In this document: positions 24,960 to 36,539 of the stretch, in pieces | Position numbering within the stretch: the first letter of the stretch is position 1 | Layout: each line of letters opens with the position of its first letter | Source of the DNA: Populus alba | Lineage: Eukaryota; Streptophyta; Magnoliopsida; Malpighiales; Salicaceae | Direction: 5' to 3' | Assembly: GCF_005239225.2 (NCBI RefSeq) | Contig: NC_133293.1 | Location: 10,446,333-10,510,332 of the forward strand | Length of the DNA: 64,000 bases | The notes under the pieces: model-generated | The model's input: the letters and a program-made list of their open reading frames with translations, nothing else | Database searches by the model: none | What the model was told of the DNA's origin: nothing | Position numbers and translations under genes: made by a program

Positions 24960-25360
24960 TAGGTTTATAAATTGTGAGGGAATGCTAATGCTACATTGTC
25001 TTTACTAAGTCTAGGTCCTGAAAGATAAGTGAAGTGTTATAACATGTATTTTGTCAATGGATATGTGTTTCATACTCAAGAATATAGGCAGGGTAGAAAG
25101 ACATATAGAAATGAGGTTTATGTTAAGAAATCGACTTCTAGTGAGTTTAAAGTTGACTATTATGAAAAATTAAAAGAGATAATTAAATTGCAATATCATA
25201 ACGAGCATAATACAATCTTTTTATTCAAATGTTATTGGTGTGGCACCACTGATAGAGGAATCAGAGTAGATCCCCATCATGGTTTGGTTGAAATTAACTC
25301 AAAAGCTAGACTCCACAATGTCAACAATGTCTTTGTTTTCGCCAAGCAATGCTAACAAGT
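24960..25360 (+). pseudogene. CACTA-associated DUF4216-type domain
   Basis: The open frame 25029-25355 includes FVNGYVFHTQEYRQGRKT, VYVKKS, VDYYEKLKEIIKLQYH and LFKCYWCGTTDRGIRVDPHHG. This pattern is that of DUF4216, which sits C-terminal to the transposase in plant CACTA elements. It ends FAKQC before a stop. Isolated from the transposase by stops. Confidence 0.75.
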
Positions 25361-25790
25361 TTATTACAAGTTAGTGAGTTGGTTGAACCATATTGAGTTG
25401 CTCTATCGATTGACTTAGAAGAAAATTTAAATTTTCAATCTTTGATAATATTTTTGTTGATGTTGACGCTGATGACTTGAATGTTGTTCTGAACTCTAGC
25501 AAACAAGCACAAGTCAATGAAGATAATGATATCAACGTAAAAGATTGTGATAGAGTCGACGATGAGTCAATTGAAGAAGAAGAAGACAATTCTAACTTAT
25601 TATCGAAACACAATCGTGTAATGCCATAAACTATAATGTAATATTTATTGATGAAATTATCTTTATTTTGTTATTGTTATGTGAACTCGTGTTATTGTGT
25701 TATGTGTATAGCTTTCAATTTAAGTATTTGCAAGATGGATAGATATGAAATACAAATATAATATGACATTAGACACTATTTCACGCAGAT

Positions 25791-26036
25791 GGAAATACCA
25801 ACGGTTCGTGCTCGTCGGTGTATTCCAGAGGCGAAAGGAACTGTTCCCCTCTCTATGGCACTGTTCACTGTGCATAGCACCGATGGAAATACCGACAATT
25901 AGTGTCCGTTGTTGTATTCTAGAGGTGAAGAGAACTGTTCCCCTTTCTCGGCACTATTCATGGAACATCACACCAATGAAAATATTGACGGTTCATGTCT
26001 GTCGGTGTATTCCAGAGGCAAATGAAATTGTTCCCT
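25791..26036 (+). repeat. Three 92-94-bp tandem repeats at the CACTA right side
   Basis: Units begin near 25791, 25885 and 25977. Each contains ggaaatac-like sequence, a cggttcgtg/cggttcatg block, tcggtgtattccagaggc and a ctgttcccct block. CACTA elements usually carry arrays near their ends, so these are likely subterminal repeats. Confidence 0.8.
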
Positions 26037-26556
26037 CCATCTCCATCTCCGATCTTTCATTAAATCAATTTTTTTGTTTGATCATTTGAGCTAGGAGTTT
26101 GGGACCCAATGATGTAAGGGTAAAATAATAATTCATGGTCATATGCAAGTCTATGAGATTTGGTATTTAGACTTCATATATTTAGGGGGTGTTTAAAAGT
26201 GTGGTAGTAATTGTTTTTTAAAGTGTTTTTCACTTGGATATTTATCAAAATAATATATTTTTTTATTTTTTAAAAATTATTTTTGATATCGATAATTTAA
26301 AACATAAAAAAAAATAATTTGAAACAAACTTTTTTTCAAAACTTGCCAAAATATCTCATTTGGAACACATTAAGAAACATGAGGTTACTTGTATCCTCGG
26401 ACGAATCTTGATATTGCGTCGACGCAGTCATGGCAACGACATGAAGTCTATGGGTATTGGTCGTTAATGTTCATCAGATGCAATGTCGTCTTCAGCTTCA
26501 TCATCGTTTTTCCTTTCCACTACCTTCCAAATGGTTTGCCCTCTGATTCAGGGTGA
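26037..26556 (+). repeat. Right direct repeat flanking the CACTA region
   Basis: Paralogue of 19858-20198 in the same orientation, starting at tccatctccatctccg and ending near ctctgattcag. It is interrupted by a small element at about 26184-26383. Confidence 0.75.
26184..26383. mobile_element. Small MITE-like insertion, possibly Tourist-type
   Basis: Present here but missing from the left repeat, where acttcatatgcttacaag is continuous. Starts gggggtgtttaaaag and is flanked by tta on both sides, a PIF/Harbinger-style target. Terminal inverted similarity is weak. The AT-rich interior resembles 1695-1856 and 41620-41745, so this is probably an abundant family. Confidence 0.45.
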
Positions 26557-26649
26557 TGCATCTTTCAGTCAGCATTAAGACTCGGTAATTATATTTCCTA
26601 TGATTAAGAAACTTTTGGATCTATTTCCACTCCATAAAGATTTTATTGT

Positions 26650-27610
26650 TATTGGTGAGATAATTAATGAAAAACAAAAGCAACAAATAATGTTTATTAT
26701 TATTCAAACAAAATTTTATTAATGATGTTGTTGTGTAAGATAATACTTTATAATTGATGAAAACTTCATAATTAAATCACTAAAAAGTTGTTTGAATTGT
26801 ATATTGCAAGTTCAAATGCAATTAATTAAGAAATTAAATGTTACATGTTCATTAAATATTTTCATAGTCTCCGAATATGAAAGTCATATTGTATGGAATT
26901 TGTATGATTTGTTTCTTGAGAGAAAGCTTATATTATTCAAAGTAAGCTTTTATTAAGTGTAATTTTTTTTTTAAAAAAATAATTTTACTCAAAACCTCTA
27001 TAAATATATACATATAATTAAAATGAAAAACAAAGCAAATCATAATGTTTATAATTATTCCAACTAAGTTTTATTTAGTGCACCGATTTGTTTAACAATG
27101 TTAATGATGTTGTGACAATTGATGAAATCTTTAGGAATAAGACACTAAAAAGTTGTTTGAACCATATGTTTGCAAGTTCTTTGTATCTAGAAATGAAATC
27201 AATCAACAAAATAAAAGCTACATGTTAATTAAACATTGTCATAGTTTCGAAATATAAAAATCATATTGTACGAGATTTATGTGGAATCTCTATTAATGTA
27301 TGCATATTATTAAAATAAAAGCTTATATTATTCAAAGTAAACTTTATCCTAAGTGCAATTAATTTAGGAAAGTTAATTTCACTCGGAATCTCTATTAATG
27401 TATGCATATTATTAAAATAAAAATAAAAAAACAAAGCAACACATAACGTTTATAATTCTTCCAACTAAAATTTTTTATTTTTGATACAATTTTTTGAACA
27501 ATGTTAATGTTGAGTACGATAGTAGCTGACAATTGATGAAATCTTCTGGATTAAAACACAAAAAGAGGTTGTTTGAAATTAACAAATCAAAAGCTGCACG
27601 TACATTAATA
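26650..27610. repeat. Diverged tandem repeat, 2.5 copies of about 360-400 bp
   Basis: Units begin near 26673, 27029 and 27427 with acaaagcaa(c)a...aatgtttat. Each contains aatgttaatgatgttg-like, cactaaaaagttgtttga and cttatattattcaaagtaa blocks. A fragment of the same unit recurs at 55920-56065, right after a Ty3 LTR. Non-coding. Confidence 0.75.
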
Positions 27611-27780
27611 TAAGATTTTGAAACTCATAGGCAAATTGAATTTGTCTAATAAAGCTAAATTTAAGTTTATAATTGAGCTTGATATAATAATAACCTATAG
27701 TAAGAAATACTATAAGAAAGAGAGAAAAAAGAAAAAGAAAAAAAAAGTGGCCCATAAAATACTGCAGCATAACGACCTCT

Positions 27781-27962
27781 TTTTAGAGTCTGATCTCTCA
27801 ACATTGATAAAGGTGGTCGAAACCAAAGCACGATGTCCAGTTTGTCCAACTAAAGCAACAACTTTTTAGCCTTTTAGAGTCTGATCTCTCAACATTGATA
27901 AAGGTGGTCGAAACCAAAGCACGATGTCCAGTTTGTCCAACTAAAGCAACAACTTTTTAGCC
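27781..27962. repeat. Perfect 91-bp tandem duplication
   Basis: 27781-27871 and 27872-27962 appear identical base for base. A diverged partial third unit (tctgatcttgcatctatgat) follows at 27963. The identity implies a recent event or an assembly artefact. Confidence 0.92.
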
Positions 27963-28559
27963 TCTGATCTTGCATCTATGATGGAGGTGGTCGACAACAA
28001 TAGCACCAACAGAAAGATTACAGAGTCTTTCACACTGCTGACATATCCACTCTCCTCATTCCTTGGCGGTGCGTGTAATGAGGTGTCAAAAGAAACTTTG
28101 TCTAAGCGTTGATATTATTGTATTTAAGCATTGTTTTTTCATGTCCCAACCTCTCTGGTCCAGTTCTAACCAATTCTAATGATTTGTAAAGGTCAACGCT
28201 AAACCCTAATATATGATTTTCTAGTTTATAGCATGATTTGTAATTTATTCATTTGATTTTGACTGGTGAATGTATATGTATTTATATGTTGTATTTGAAT
28301 GAACTTATGATGTTCGTATAATCATCTTTTTGTGTTTAATTAGTAATTGAATCAATTGACATCTTTGTGATTAGTTATGGTGGTCATGCATGCATTTTGA
28401 GATAATCAATTTATGATGAATTAATTTAAATTGGATAATCAAAAGAAATAATTCAAAACTCAAGTTTTCATTTACCATTGTTGCAAATCTTGTTCAATAA
28501 TCTACAAGTGAGGATTAGGCTTTTTTATCAAGTCAAAGTCCAAAATCACTATTCTAGAA
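27963..28559. other. Spacer, no gene seen
   Basis: AT-rich, no domain, no repeat pairing other than the partial third 91-bp unit at its start. Confidence 0.45.
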
Positions 28560-28840
28560 ACTTTTACCTCTAATAAGTACAAAAAAATAGTTTAGGTGAA
28601 ATATTAGCATGTATGCATATAAGATATTTTTATCATAAAATTAAATAATAATGCAACTTAAATTAGGTAGAATATTTCATGATGATTTTTATATATATTT
28701 TTTATCATAACCAAAATTTTACCCAAAACTCTTTAAAGACTATTTAGGTTTTCAAGTAATCATAAACTAGGTGGTGATTTTTTTATTTTTTATTTTATTT
28801 TACCCCATTCATAGTAATTGAAAGGCGACTCCATTAGGGA
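28560..28840 (+). repeat. Remnant of a Ty3-type LTR end with PBS-like site
   Basis: Near 28750 the sequence aggttttcaagtaatcat then aaactaggtggtgat parallels the LTR ending at 50503 (gttcctagtgatcaaaatac then taggtggtgac). It is followed at 28823 by aggcgactccattagggat, comparable to tggcgacttggctaggga at 50508. Best read as the eroded 3' edge of a plus-strand 5' LTR and its primer-binding region. Confidence 0.4.
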
Positions 28841-29049
28841 TCCAGGACTAAGCTTTGATTGTTTGATTTTTTGAAGATAATGCGATTTATGTGTTTTGTT
28901 CATATTTTATGCTTAGTTGCCTAAACTAATTAATATGTGTTTATTATTTTTTATTTGCATGTTTTATGTTGTATATATATTTCTCTAGAGACCTGCCTAT
29001 TGTAGAAATTTTAGAACAACTCTATGTTTTTTATATGAAAAACTTCATG

Positions 29050-29445
29050 CTTTTTTCTAGGAAACGGTCTCAATATCGTGTGATCGGCCCTTCTTAAAAT
29101 TCTTAAAAAACTCCACGCTTTTCTAAGAAATGGTCTCAAAATCAGGTGACCGACCTATCTTAAACTTCTTAGAAAACTCCACGCTTTTCTAAGAAATGGT
29201 CTCAATATCGGGTGACCTGCCCATCTTAAAATTCTTAGAAAACTCCATGCTTTTCTAAGAAATGGTCTCAAAATTGGGTGACCAGCCCTTCTTAAAATTC
29301 TTAGAAAACTCCACGCTTTTCTAAGAAATGGTCTTAATATCAGGTGACTGGCCCCTTCTAAAATTCTTAGAAAACTCCATGATTTTCTAAGAAAATGGTT
29401 TCAATATCGGGTGACCTGCCCATCTTAAAATTTTTAAAGAAAACA
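29050..29445. repeat. 66-bp tandem array, six units
   Basis: The tggtctcaa landmark recurs at 29065, 29131, 29197, 29263, 29329 and 29396. Each unit holds a short inverted motif (gggtgacctgccc and variants) and ttcttagaaaactcca. On the opposite strand it resembles the larger array at 59270-60600, so both probably come from related Ty3 elements. Confidence 0.88.
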
Positions 29446-30027
29446 TCATACCTCGAGGAAATGCTGGTTTACAATCCCTATCCTTTTCCATAGTTCCTTT
29501 GACCTATTTTGGAAACATAGGTCCCCTTTCTGTTGTAAGCTTTTTGAGCTCTTGTTTTCATTGGTTTGTCTAACTTGTCCTTCTGAACTGGAATATGCTC
29601 CACGTGCTATACTTCCTATCCTCTTGGTGAAGAGATATCTGGTTCCTTGTGGGGCCCTTTCTTGCTCCATAGAACATTGCCTCGTATTATACTTTTACCG
29701 ATGTTTTAATTGCCTTTTCCATTTTTAAGAAATTATTTCAAGAGGAAAACTCATAAGATTTGGTTTTGTTCATGAAAACTAAAACTTTCAATGCAACAAT
29801 TCTCATAAAGGTGTTTCAAAGGTTTTTTTCTAATGATGATATCCCATTAATATTGGGCTTTGGTTCACTTTGTACCCCTATGTGCACTTGTTGCCCCTAG
29901 TGTGGCGTGCAAAAATATGTCAAGTTTAGATTTGGTTTCCTTCTCTCCAATTCACGGAGTCATTGTCATGCGTAAAAAAAAAGTTCTTTTAAGTAAAAGA
30001 TTTCAAATGCTATGAGATCATACGTTT
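29446..30027. other. Unassigned retroelement-like spacer
   Basis: A 74-codon minus-strand frame (29446-29670) is basic and polar (GAYSSSEGQVRQTNENKSS) but matches no domain I recognise. It may be internal sequence of the element that owns the 66-bp array. Confidence 0.3.
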
Positions 30028-31642
30028 TATCACACCCTCGCAGCGGAGCGCGGCGTCATGGCGACCATCGATTGATTTAAGGGTCTTTTTTTTGTTTTGT
30101 GTAAAGGAGTCGCCACCTAGTATTTTGGTCACTAGGAACCCTAACTGGTCTTTCAGAGATTCTAAGGCAAGAGACTGGTTGCGTAAAGGGAAGGTATTAA
30201 CACCCCTAGTATGCCCTACCTAAGGTAAGCTACTTGGTGTTTGGTTTGCTTTATCATTGCTATGGTGTTGGTGTTTTCTAATCCCATCAGTTTTTCTAGG
30301 TTTGATTCAAACTAAATGTATTAAGATAGAAATCCAAGGAGATTCCATGTGCTTTAAAAGCTCATTTTCCCTTAGTATTTGAAAAGTTTGCGACTCGTAA
30401 ATCGCGAGGAGGAGGGACAAAAATTTAGAAATCTAGGGCGCTTTATAAAAACCTATTTTTGCCTTAGTGTTTTATACTCTCACGGCTCGTAAACCGTGGA
30501 GTAAAAAAAAAAGAAATGTCCTTGGTTATAATCAAGGCTTCTTTCAAGAATGTGTGCGGATTTATTATTCCTAAAAAATTATTTTTGATATTTACTACTC
30601 AGGGTTTCTTTACTCAAATATTAACAGCGAATAATAACAAATTTTTTCCAATAATATTTTGGATATTCATCCTTTAAGGATTTCTTTATCTAAACATTAG
30701 CGGTGAATAATATATGAATTCCCCCTAAAATAAGATTTTTATATTTTTTGAAATATTAGCCAATACCCTTTGGAGTTTTACAAACATGTTGTAAAATTCA
30801 GAAATGCAAGAAAATAAGTTTGTGTTGTGTTTCAAAAATCCATGTGAAAACACATTTTCAAAACTTCCAATATTTTGTGTATATATATAAAAAAAAAAGT
30901 GTTCAAAACATATGAGGGTATTGGCCGTATGCAACATACAAGAAAACAATTTTTAATATATATGTATATTTGTCACATTGGGTCAAAAACCGGGTATTCT
31001 AAACACAAGACTGATATTTTTTTTACAACAAAAAAAAAATTCAGACCTTAAAATAAATATGCCAAAAAAATCATAAATATCTTTCTCTTTCTTTTATTTT
31101 TTTGAAAGAAAAAAAAAAGGTTTGGCCGGGTCACTTGCCCAAGCAAGTGACCCAATTGGACACAAAAAGGGCGTAACCCTCTTTTGTGAATGGAGAGCTA
31201 CTGTTGAAGTGAATTAATTCACTTGAACAGTATAGACACATACAACACAAATGAAAAAGACCACGCTAATAGTGCAAGTACAAAGCAAAAGAAAGCATGC
31301 AACAGGTGAATAGAAAACAAACCTGGAGACGAAGAAACTGCAGTGGCCCGGCCTGTGTTCGTCCTTTTTCTTCTATTCTGTTTTTGGGTCTGCTTATTGC
31401 CTCCTTCTTTACTCTGTGCCTCCATCACTCTCTCTATTGATTCCTAACTTTCTTTTCCCGTTTCTGCAGTTTTTATTTGTAGGAAAAAAATGAGGCAAAG
31501 GCGTCTTTCTTGTTTTTCTTTTACTATCCCTCTTTCGTTCTCTGTTCTCTCTTTTTTTATTCCCTCAGCAGAAGAGGCTTATATAGTCTAACATGCAGCT
31601 CTATTTAGGAAAGATATATTACATTAACTTGAGGGTGTGATA
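30028..31642 (-). repeat. Ty3/Ogre-Tat-like LTR, 1.6 kb
   Basis: Ends in a perfect 12-bp inverted repeat, tatcacaccctc (30028-30039) and gagggtgtgata (31631-31642). Minus-strand sense is shown by a TATA-like box (CTATATAAG, plus 31579-31587) and by the gagtcgccacctagta block near 30110, which lies near the LTR end in this family. Contains a strong hairpin (31128-31153) and a palindrome (31201-31230). Flanking pentamers (cgttt, tcggt) do not match, so insertion was not simple or the flanks have changed. It may be the 3' LTR of the pol remnant at 33300-36260. Confidence 0.6.
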
Positions 31643-31954
31643 TCGGTGAGCAGAAATAGGAAACCAGAATATTTGATTCTGATTATGTGATCAGCAATGA
31701 TTTCTTTCCAATTTTTTTAGAGGATGGTGTGGCTTCTTTCTATCCTTTCATAAGACCAACTGCTCCCTTTGAAATGAGGCAATAAAAACTTGGTTGCAGC
31801 TCCAAAAATCAAGCATGATGATAAAGGAAAAACAACAGGAATTTGTAGAGAAAAAAGGAAAGAAATTAGATGGAGGGTGCAACTGCAAATTCTTTTTTTT
31901 CTTATTCGGTGTGGTAAAAAATCCTATCATTTATGATAATCCAGCCCCCCTATC

Positions 31955-32870
31955 CAGCTTTCAATATCCTGCCTTAATGTTAGATATTCAAATGAGAATA
32001 TCTTGAGCTTCTGATATCGAAATCAAGTGATTCAAAAGCCCAAATTTATCTATGCGTCTAGGACTACAACTTTGATGAAGGAGTCGAAGTGAGATAAAAT
32101 CATTTTACAGAACAAAATCTAGTAGTAATTTGGTTGGTCAAAAAGGGTCTCCTATTCTAATTCAGAAACTGACCATGCTGAGCGTCCTGATATGACTGAG
32201 AGTATAAACTAAGAACAAAAATCACTAAATTTGTGATGAAAATAGAGTTTTTTTTGTGCAGACTCAGGCTAATATCCTTCTCATGACAGAATTCTCTACC
32301 TTCATGTTAGATATTCAAACAGGAATATATTGAGCTTCTGATATCAAAATCAAGCAATTCAAAAGCCTAAATTCATCTACACGTCTAGGACTACAACTTT
32401 GATGAAGGAGTCGAAGTGAAATAAAGTCGTTTTAGAGAATAGAATCTGGCAGTAATCTAGTTGGTAAAAAAGAGTCTTCTGTTCTAATTTAGAAACTGAA
32501 AAATGTTGAGAATCCTGATATGACTGAGAGTATGATCTAAGAACAAATCAACAAAATTTGTAATGGAAATAGAGTTTTTTTAGTGCAAACTCGGGTCAGT
32601 ATCTTTCTCGCAGTAGAATTCTCTACCTTCACGTTAGATATTCGAATATGAATATCTTGAGCTTCTGATATCGAAATCAAGGGATTTAAAAGCCCAAAAT
32701 CATCAACGCATCTAGGAATACAACTTTGATGAAGGAGTTGAAGTGAGATAAAATCACTTTAGTTAATAGAATCTTGTTGTAATCTAGTTGGTCAAAAAGG
32801 TTTTCAATCTGACAATGCTGAGCATCCAAATATGACTGAAAATCTACCCAAAGAACAATGATCCCTAGGA
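31955..32870. repeat. 327-bp tandem repeat, three units
   Basis: The landmark tagatattc recurs at 31981, 32308 and 32635, exactly 327 bp apart both times. Units share ttgagcttctgatatc, acaactttgatgaaggag and tgctgag...tgatatgactgagagt blocks. No open frame persists. It lies between the Ty3 pol remnant and the 1.6-kb LTR, so it is probably 3' untranslated sequence of that element. Confidence 0.85.
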
Positions 32871-33299
32871 CATAATAAAGGTGTATGTCAATTTTTCAAC
32901 ATGTCATGAGTGACATAATATAGCTAGGATGGTCAGATATCGTACGAAACCGAGTTAGAATCAGAGCCTAAGTTGGAACAAAAAATTGTGACAGCAGCAG
33001 AACCTTTTTTTTTTTAGTGCAAATTCTGAGGGATTTATTCAACCTTAAAGACCAGGTAAAAAAGGAATGAAAATAGCATTATGAAGACTCCTAATTAACC
33101 TAACAAAACCTGATGATTTTGGTAGCAAAGGGGAAGGATAAAAAGAGCAGAAAACAATTCAAACAAGGTTTTCAAAACAAAATATTTCTTTCTCTGCTTT
33201 TGTCAATCTTCTGGTGAAAATGAGCTAAACTCCTACACTCTGTTCAAAAAGTTATGCACGGGGGGTCCAAAATTGAATAACAACACGTTTTATAAAGAA
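32871..33299. other. Non-coding tail between tandem repeat and Ty3 pol
   Basis: No domain. Contains a G-run (cacggggggtcc, near 33258). Confidence 0.4.
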
Positions 33300-36260
33300 A
33301 AGGTTCTTTACAAAGAGAATTTATGGCCGAACTTTATTTTATCGACCTTGAAGCATAGTATTTCCTTATAGAGTCAGCATTCATAGGTTTAACTAGATCT
33401 TCTCCATTCATTCTAGATAACAATAAAGCTCTTCCCGAGAACGCTTTCTTTACCACCAAAGGGCCCTCTTTGTTTGGTGTCTATTTACTCTGATTTTCTC
33501 CTGGTAAAAGGCAATATTTTCTTCAGTATAAGATCTCCTTCGTGAAATCCTCGCAGTCGGACCTTCTTGTCCTATGATTTGGCCATCCTTTTTTTTGGTA
33601 TTGTTGATGATGATAGATTGCAGCTATGCTCTTTTCACTTATTAGATTCAGCTATTCATATATAAACTTTGCGCATTCCACCTCTTCTAGCTCAAAGTCT
33701 ATCAATACTCTCAATGAGAGGATTTCCACTTCTAAAGGCATCACCGCCTCCATTCTATATACCAACATATATGGGGTGGCTTCTATTGAGGTTCGGATTG
33801 CGGAGCAATACTCGTGAAGGGCAAAAGGCAACATCTTATGCCAATCCTTATAGGCGACTACCATCTTCTAAATAATCTTCTTGACATTTTTGTTAGTAGC
33901 TTCTACCGCACCATTAATCTTTGGCCCTATATGGCAAGGAATTGGAATGCTTAATTTTAAATTTAACGCAGATTTCTATTATTATCTGCCATGGAAGCTT
34001 TGGGCATTATCAATTATTATTTTTTCTAGTGGACCATATCGACAGATCAAATTTCTTTCGATAAATTTCTTCACCACTTTTTACCTCCACGTCATCCAAA
34101 CATCTCAACAAAGTTCCATCAGATGACTTATACAAAGTTTCCCTATCAAGATAGAAATCCATTGCCAACCTCCTCAAATTCTTCTTTTTTATTTTGGTTG
34201 CCCCCATGGGATATGTCTGGTTTTGGATGAAATTCTTGATATCATAGTACCAAGGGTTTCCATCTATTTCTCTTTCAACTAAGCAACAATGAGCTGGGTT
34301 ATTTCTGATATCAATGTATACCGACTGTACCTTATGCCCAAAGTCTATTCTAGCCATATAAGCTAGTGTGACCAAAGCATTAGCAAAATGGTTTCCTTCT
34401 TTTCCTAGATGGGTGAACTTTATTTCCTCAAATTCTCTAGCCAATTCAGACAGGTATTCTTGGTAAGGTCTTAACTTCCCGTCCTTGGTTTGCCATTTTC
34501 CTTTGACTTGGCAAAATAATCAAAATCGAGTCTCCATACATATCTATCTTTCTAATATTTAGCTCCAATGCCACCTTTAAAATGAGAATGCAAGCTTCAT
34601 ACTCCTATGTTGTTATTGCACCCAAATTGCAACTTAACTAAAATTGAATACTGCTTTTTATTAGAAGAGATTATCATTATGTTAGTTCTATTACCACGTA
34701 CATTTACAGTACCATCAAAGTATATAGTCCACCAATCTAATTTTCGTTCCTCACCTAAAGGCACATCTTCATTAGGAATGTCAAATTTCAGTGGCCCATA
34801 ATCTCTCATAGCATGGTCAGCTAGGTGATCGACAATAACACTTCCCTTTCACAGCTTTTCTTGTCATATATACTATGTCATACTTAGCCAGTAGAACTTG
34901 GCATATTGCAATTTAGCTTGATAGATAGGGCTTTCCACAGATGTACCTTAATGGGTCAAATTTTGAAATCAACCATGCAGTATGATGCAACATATATTGA
35001 CGCAATCTCTTCACAGCCCATGCTAGTGCACAATATAGTTTCTCAATCATAGTATACCTATACTTGCATTCCTTGAACTTCTTGGTTAGGTAATAAATGA
35101 CCTTCCATTCCTTTTGGTTTCATCGTGTTGGCCAAGCACACATCCCATTGTTGTTTCAGTTACTGTTAAGTACAGGATCAATGACCTTTTTGGTACAGGA
35201 GGAACAAGCATGGGTGGATTCATTAGGTATCGAAAGCTTCTTCATACTTTTTATTCCAACTTATGGGATTCTTCTTCCTCAACAATTGAAGATTGGGTCA
35301 TAAGTCGTGGTTAATTGGGATATGACCAGGTAATGTAATTCAATCTTCCTAAGAACCTTATTGCATTCTTCTTAGTCTTGGGAGGTGGCATAGATTGAAT
35401 AGCCTTTACTTAACCAGAGTCCACTTTTATCCCTTTGTCACTCATCATAAATCCTAACAACTTCCCAGATTTCACCTCGAATGAACACCTTGCATGGTTA
35501 AGCCTCAACTTGTACTTTTTAGTCTTTCAAATAATTCCTTCAATATTTGGACATGACTTTATTCCTCAGTCATATCATCCATGTATACCTCAATCTTTTT
35601 ATGCATCATGTCATGAAATAAAGTTATCGTGGCCCTTTGGTAGGTGGCCCCGACATTCTTCAACCCAAATGGTATGACCTTGTAATAAAAGGTTCCCTAT
35701 GGTGTTACAAATGTTGTCTTCTTCTTATCCTCTTACGCCATTTTTATCTGATTGTAGCCTAAAAATTCATCCATAACGGAATATGCGAAGCTATGTGTTG
35801 CATTGTCAAACATATCTATGTGTGGTAGACAAACTCTAGTTTTATCTTCCTTTTTGGGTATAACCACTATGTTGATATTTGAATATTTCTAAAAAACTGG
35901 CGTTCCATTGCTTTTCAATTTCTACTTTTACTTAGATTAAGACATCCGAATGGATTCTTCTCAACTTTTGCTTAATTGATTTGCATCCTTCTACCAGAAG
36001 TACCATTTGTACTATGATATTCGTATCTAAGCCAAACATATCCTCATAGGACCAAGCAAATGCATCTATATAATCTCAAAGTAATCAACTCTTCTCTTTC
36101 TTTAAGGGTAATCAAAGTCTCTATCTTTAACTCTCTCTTGATTTCTTCATTGCCCACATCTATGGTTTCAAGTTCTTCTTTAACGGTTTTCCAAGGTTGT
36201 TCATGTTGTCCTATAAATTTGGTGAATTCCCTAATGTTATTTTCATCCCATTCGTTCTTA
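33300..36260 (-). pseudogene. Ty3/gypsy pol remnant (RT, RNase H, integrase)
   Basis: On the minus strand from right to left. The pre-RT linker VGNEEIKRELKIETLI is near 36150, in the place where Ty3 pol begins after protease. RT pieces follow: KVIPFGLKNVGATYQRAT and the catalytic EVYMDDM (about 35690-35580), then LGRLNYI near 35370. RNase H shows LDWWTIYFDGTVNVRGN (34745-34690) and NNIG. The RNase H end and integrase zinc region are at 34444-34010 (FTHLGKEGNHFANALVTLA). The integrase tail is at 33864-33652 (LPFALHEY..RTSIEATPYMLVY). RT before RNase H before integrase marks Ty3. Frameshifts and stops are dense; gag and protease are missing. Confidence 0.8.
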
Positions 36261-36539
36261 GTGTAAAGTGTAGGTGTTTGTTATGGAAGATTTGCTTTCA
36301 GGGTTTCTGAAAGCGGAAAGTGATGTGTAAATGAATAGTAAAAACATGAAGATGAACTATTGAAAAGGAAAAGTTTGGCTAAAAAAAAATATAAAATCCA
36401 ATTGACATTTCTAACCTCGATTGTAAAAAAAAAAAAAAGTGAAAAAGGCAAACAACAAAATATCATGATCAAACAAGCATTGTTGATTAAATTTTGAACA
36501 ACAATGGAGCTTATTGGGTCTCTCAATTTTATAACATCT

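Larger units (their letters stand above)
20946..26036 (+). mobile_element. CACTA (En/Spm) DNA transposon, 3' end lost
   Basis: Left end cactattagaaaatc fits a CACTA terminus. Subterminal accgac/gtcggt motifs follow (20983, 20998, 21022), as expected for transposase-binding repeats. The body encodes a broken TPase-type transposase and a DUF4216-type domain. At the right, three 92-94-bp repeats containing gtcggtgtattccagagg run to 26036. No inverted copy of the left terminus is visible before the flanking repeat begins. The element is probably truncated or recombined at its right end and is not mobile. Confidence 0.75.

Noticed and set aside
25029..25355. Independent host gene at the DUF4216-type frame
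   Set aside because: The domain and its place after a TNP2-like transposase identify it as part of the CACTA element.
29050..29445. Possible CRISPR-like or minisatellite gene array
   Set aside because: Direct tandem units without unique spacers, in plant DNA next to LTR pieces; a retroelement array explains it.
33652..36260. Endogenous pararetrovirus or retrovirus with envelope
   Set aside because: Domain order and the lack of movement-protein, coat or envelope-like sequence fit an ordinary Ty3 retrotransposon.
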